In this document: positions 4,992 through 5,299 of the stretch, in pieces | Position numbering within the stretch: position 1 is the stretch's first letter | Layout: the number at the start of each line of letters is the position of its first letter | From: SHLQ01 sp964562985 | GTDB taxonomy: Bacteria; Actinomycetota; Acidimicrobiia; Acidimicrobiales; SHLQ01 | DNA length: 5,299 bases | Direction of reading: 5' to 3' | Assembly: GCA_964562985.1 (NCBI GenBank) | Contig: CAZLWE010000104.1 | Coordinates: 1-5,299 of the forward strand | Translations under genes and position numbers: made by a program | The notes under the pieces: model-generated | The model's input: the letters and a program-made list of their open reading frames with translations, nothing else | Databases searched by the model: none | Told to the model about the DNA's origin: nothing

Positions 4992-5258
4992 ATGATCTTT
5001 GGCGTATCGATCTTCCGGATCCTGGTCGCCATCGTGTTTGGCTACCTGATTATCCGAGCAGGACTCGCGATGCTTCGCGGAATGGCTGCCCCCATTCCAG
5101 AACCCCCACCGGCGGGCGAACTACGCAAGGTCAAGATCAACTTCCGATGTGCGCTCTGCGGCTCTGAAGTACGTATGACCGTGGCTACCGACGAGGACCC
5201 GGATCCGCCTCGCCACTGCATGCAAGAGATGGAAATCGTCGCGCCAACCTTCGAGTGA
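4992..5258 (+). CDS. Small membrane protein with zinc-ribbon-like C-terminus
   Basis: This 88-residue protein has no name I can assign. Residues about 4-28 form one hydrophobic helix, followed by a Pro-rich hinge (PIPEPPPAG, 34-42) and a compact cytosolic or external tail. The tail has Cys53 and Cys56 in CALC and His75-Cys76 in RHC, a CxxC...HC arrangement that could bind one zinc. The pattern FRCALCGSEVRMT...PPRHC resembles short conserved actinobacterial proteins of unknown function. It starts 44 bases after the molybdoenzyme gene on the same strand, but it seems to have its own leaderless promoter, so a role in the redox module is not implied. The length, the conserved-looking cysteine pattern and the coding-like composition support it as real. 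Confidence 0.78.
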   Translation: MIFGVSIFRILVAIVFGYLIIRAGLAMLRGMAAPIPEPPPAGELRKVKINFRCALCGSEVRMTVATDEDPDPPRHCMQEMEIVAPTFE

Positions 5259-5299
5259 TGTAGCACGCGAAATCACCCGAAACGTCGCTTCGCTTCGCT

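Noticed and set aside
5259..5299. Possible start of another repeat (GCTTCGCTTCGCT) at the right edge
   Set aside because: Only 41 bases follow the last gene and the short CTTCG repetition is too brief to call.

Overview
The window looks like ordinary chromosome from a GC-rich actinobacterium. A marine or freshwater member of the Acidimicrobiia (Ilumatobacter-like) is my best guess. The grounds are the GTG starts, the TANNNT-type leaderless promoter in front of the last gene, the Thr/Ser-rich linker of the DUF3048 protein and the short zinc-ribbon protein at the right end. This placement is inference; there is no rRNA or marker gene to settle it.

Layout, left to right. Positions 1-358 hold no convincing gene. 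They are packed with GC-rich hairpins and contain an exact 33-bp direct repeat (167-199 and 263-295) flanking a larger inverted-repeat element (211-266). A stable hairpin (319-350) lies just past the end of the first operon. Positions 359-2913 are a two-gene minus-strand operon: an RlmI-type class I SAM-dependent rRNA methyltransferase, followed through an ATGA overlap by a membrane-anchored DUF3048 (YerB-like) protein. Positions 2990-3239, also minus strand, hold an intact tRNA-Ala(TGC) with its own terminator, then a degenerate tRNA-Ala-like copy with a second terminator. The degenerate copy shares exactly 40 bp with the real tRNA, from the anticodon to just past the 3' end.

From 3443 to 4947 on the plus strand, two overlapping genes (GTGA) encode a four-helix cytochrome b561-type membrane protein and a Tat-exported sulfite-oxidase-fold molybdopterin protein. 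They most likely form one redox module: the cytochrome would exchange electrons between the quinone pool and the molybdenum enzyme outside the membrane. It resembles MsrPQ (YedYZ) in concept but uses a different type of cytochrome partner, and its substrate cannot be read from sequence. A short zinc-ribbon-like membrane protein (4992-5258) follows and appears to have its own leaderless promoter.

The most interesting points are the duplicated tRNA 3' half, which resembles an old integration scar or a decaying tRNA duplicate, the cytochrome b/molybdoenzyme pair, and the structured repeat region at the left end. I see no mobile-element gene, CRISPR array or defence system.
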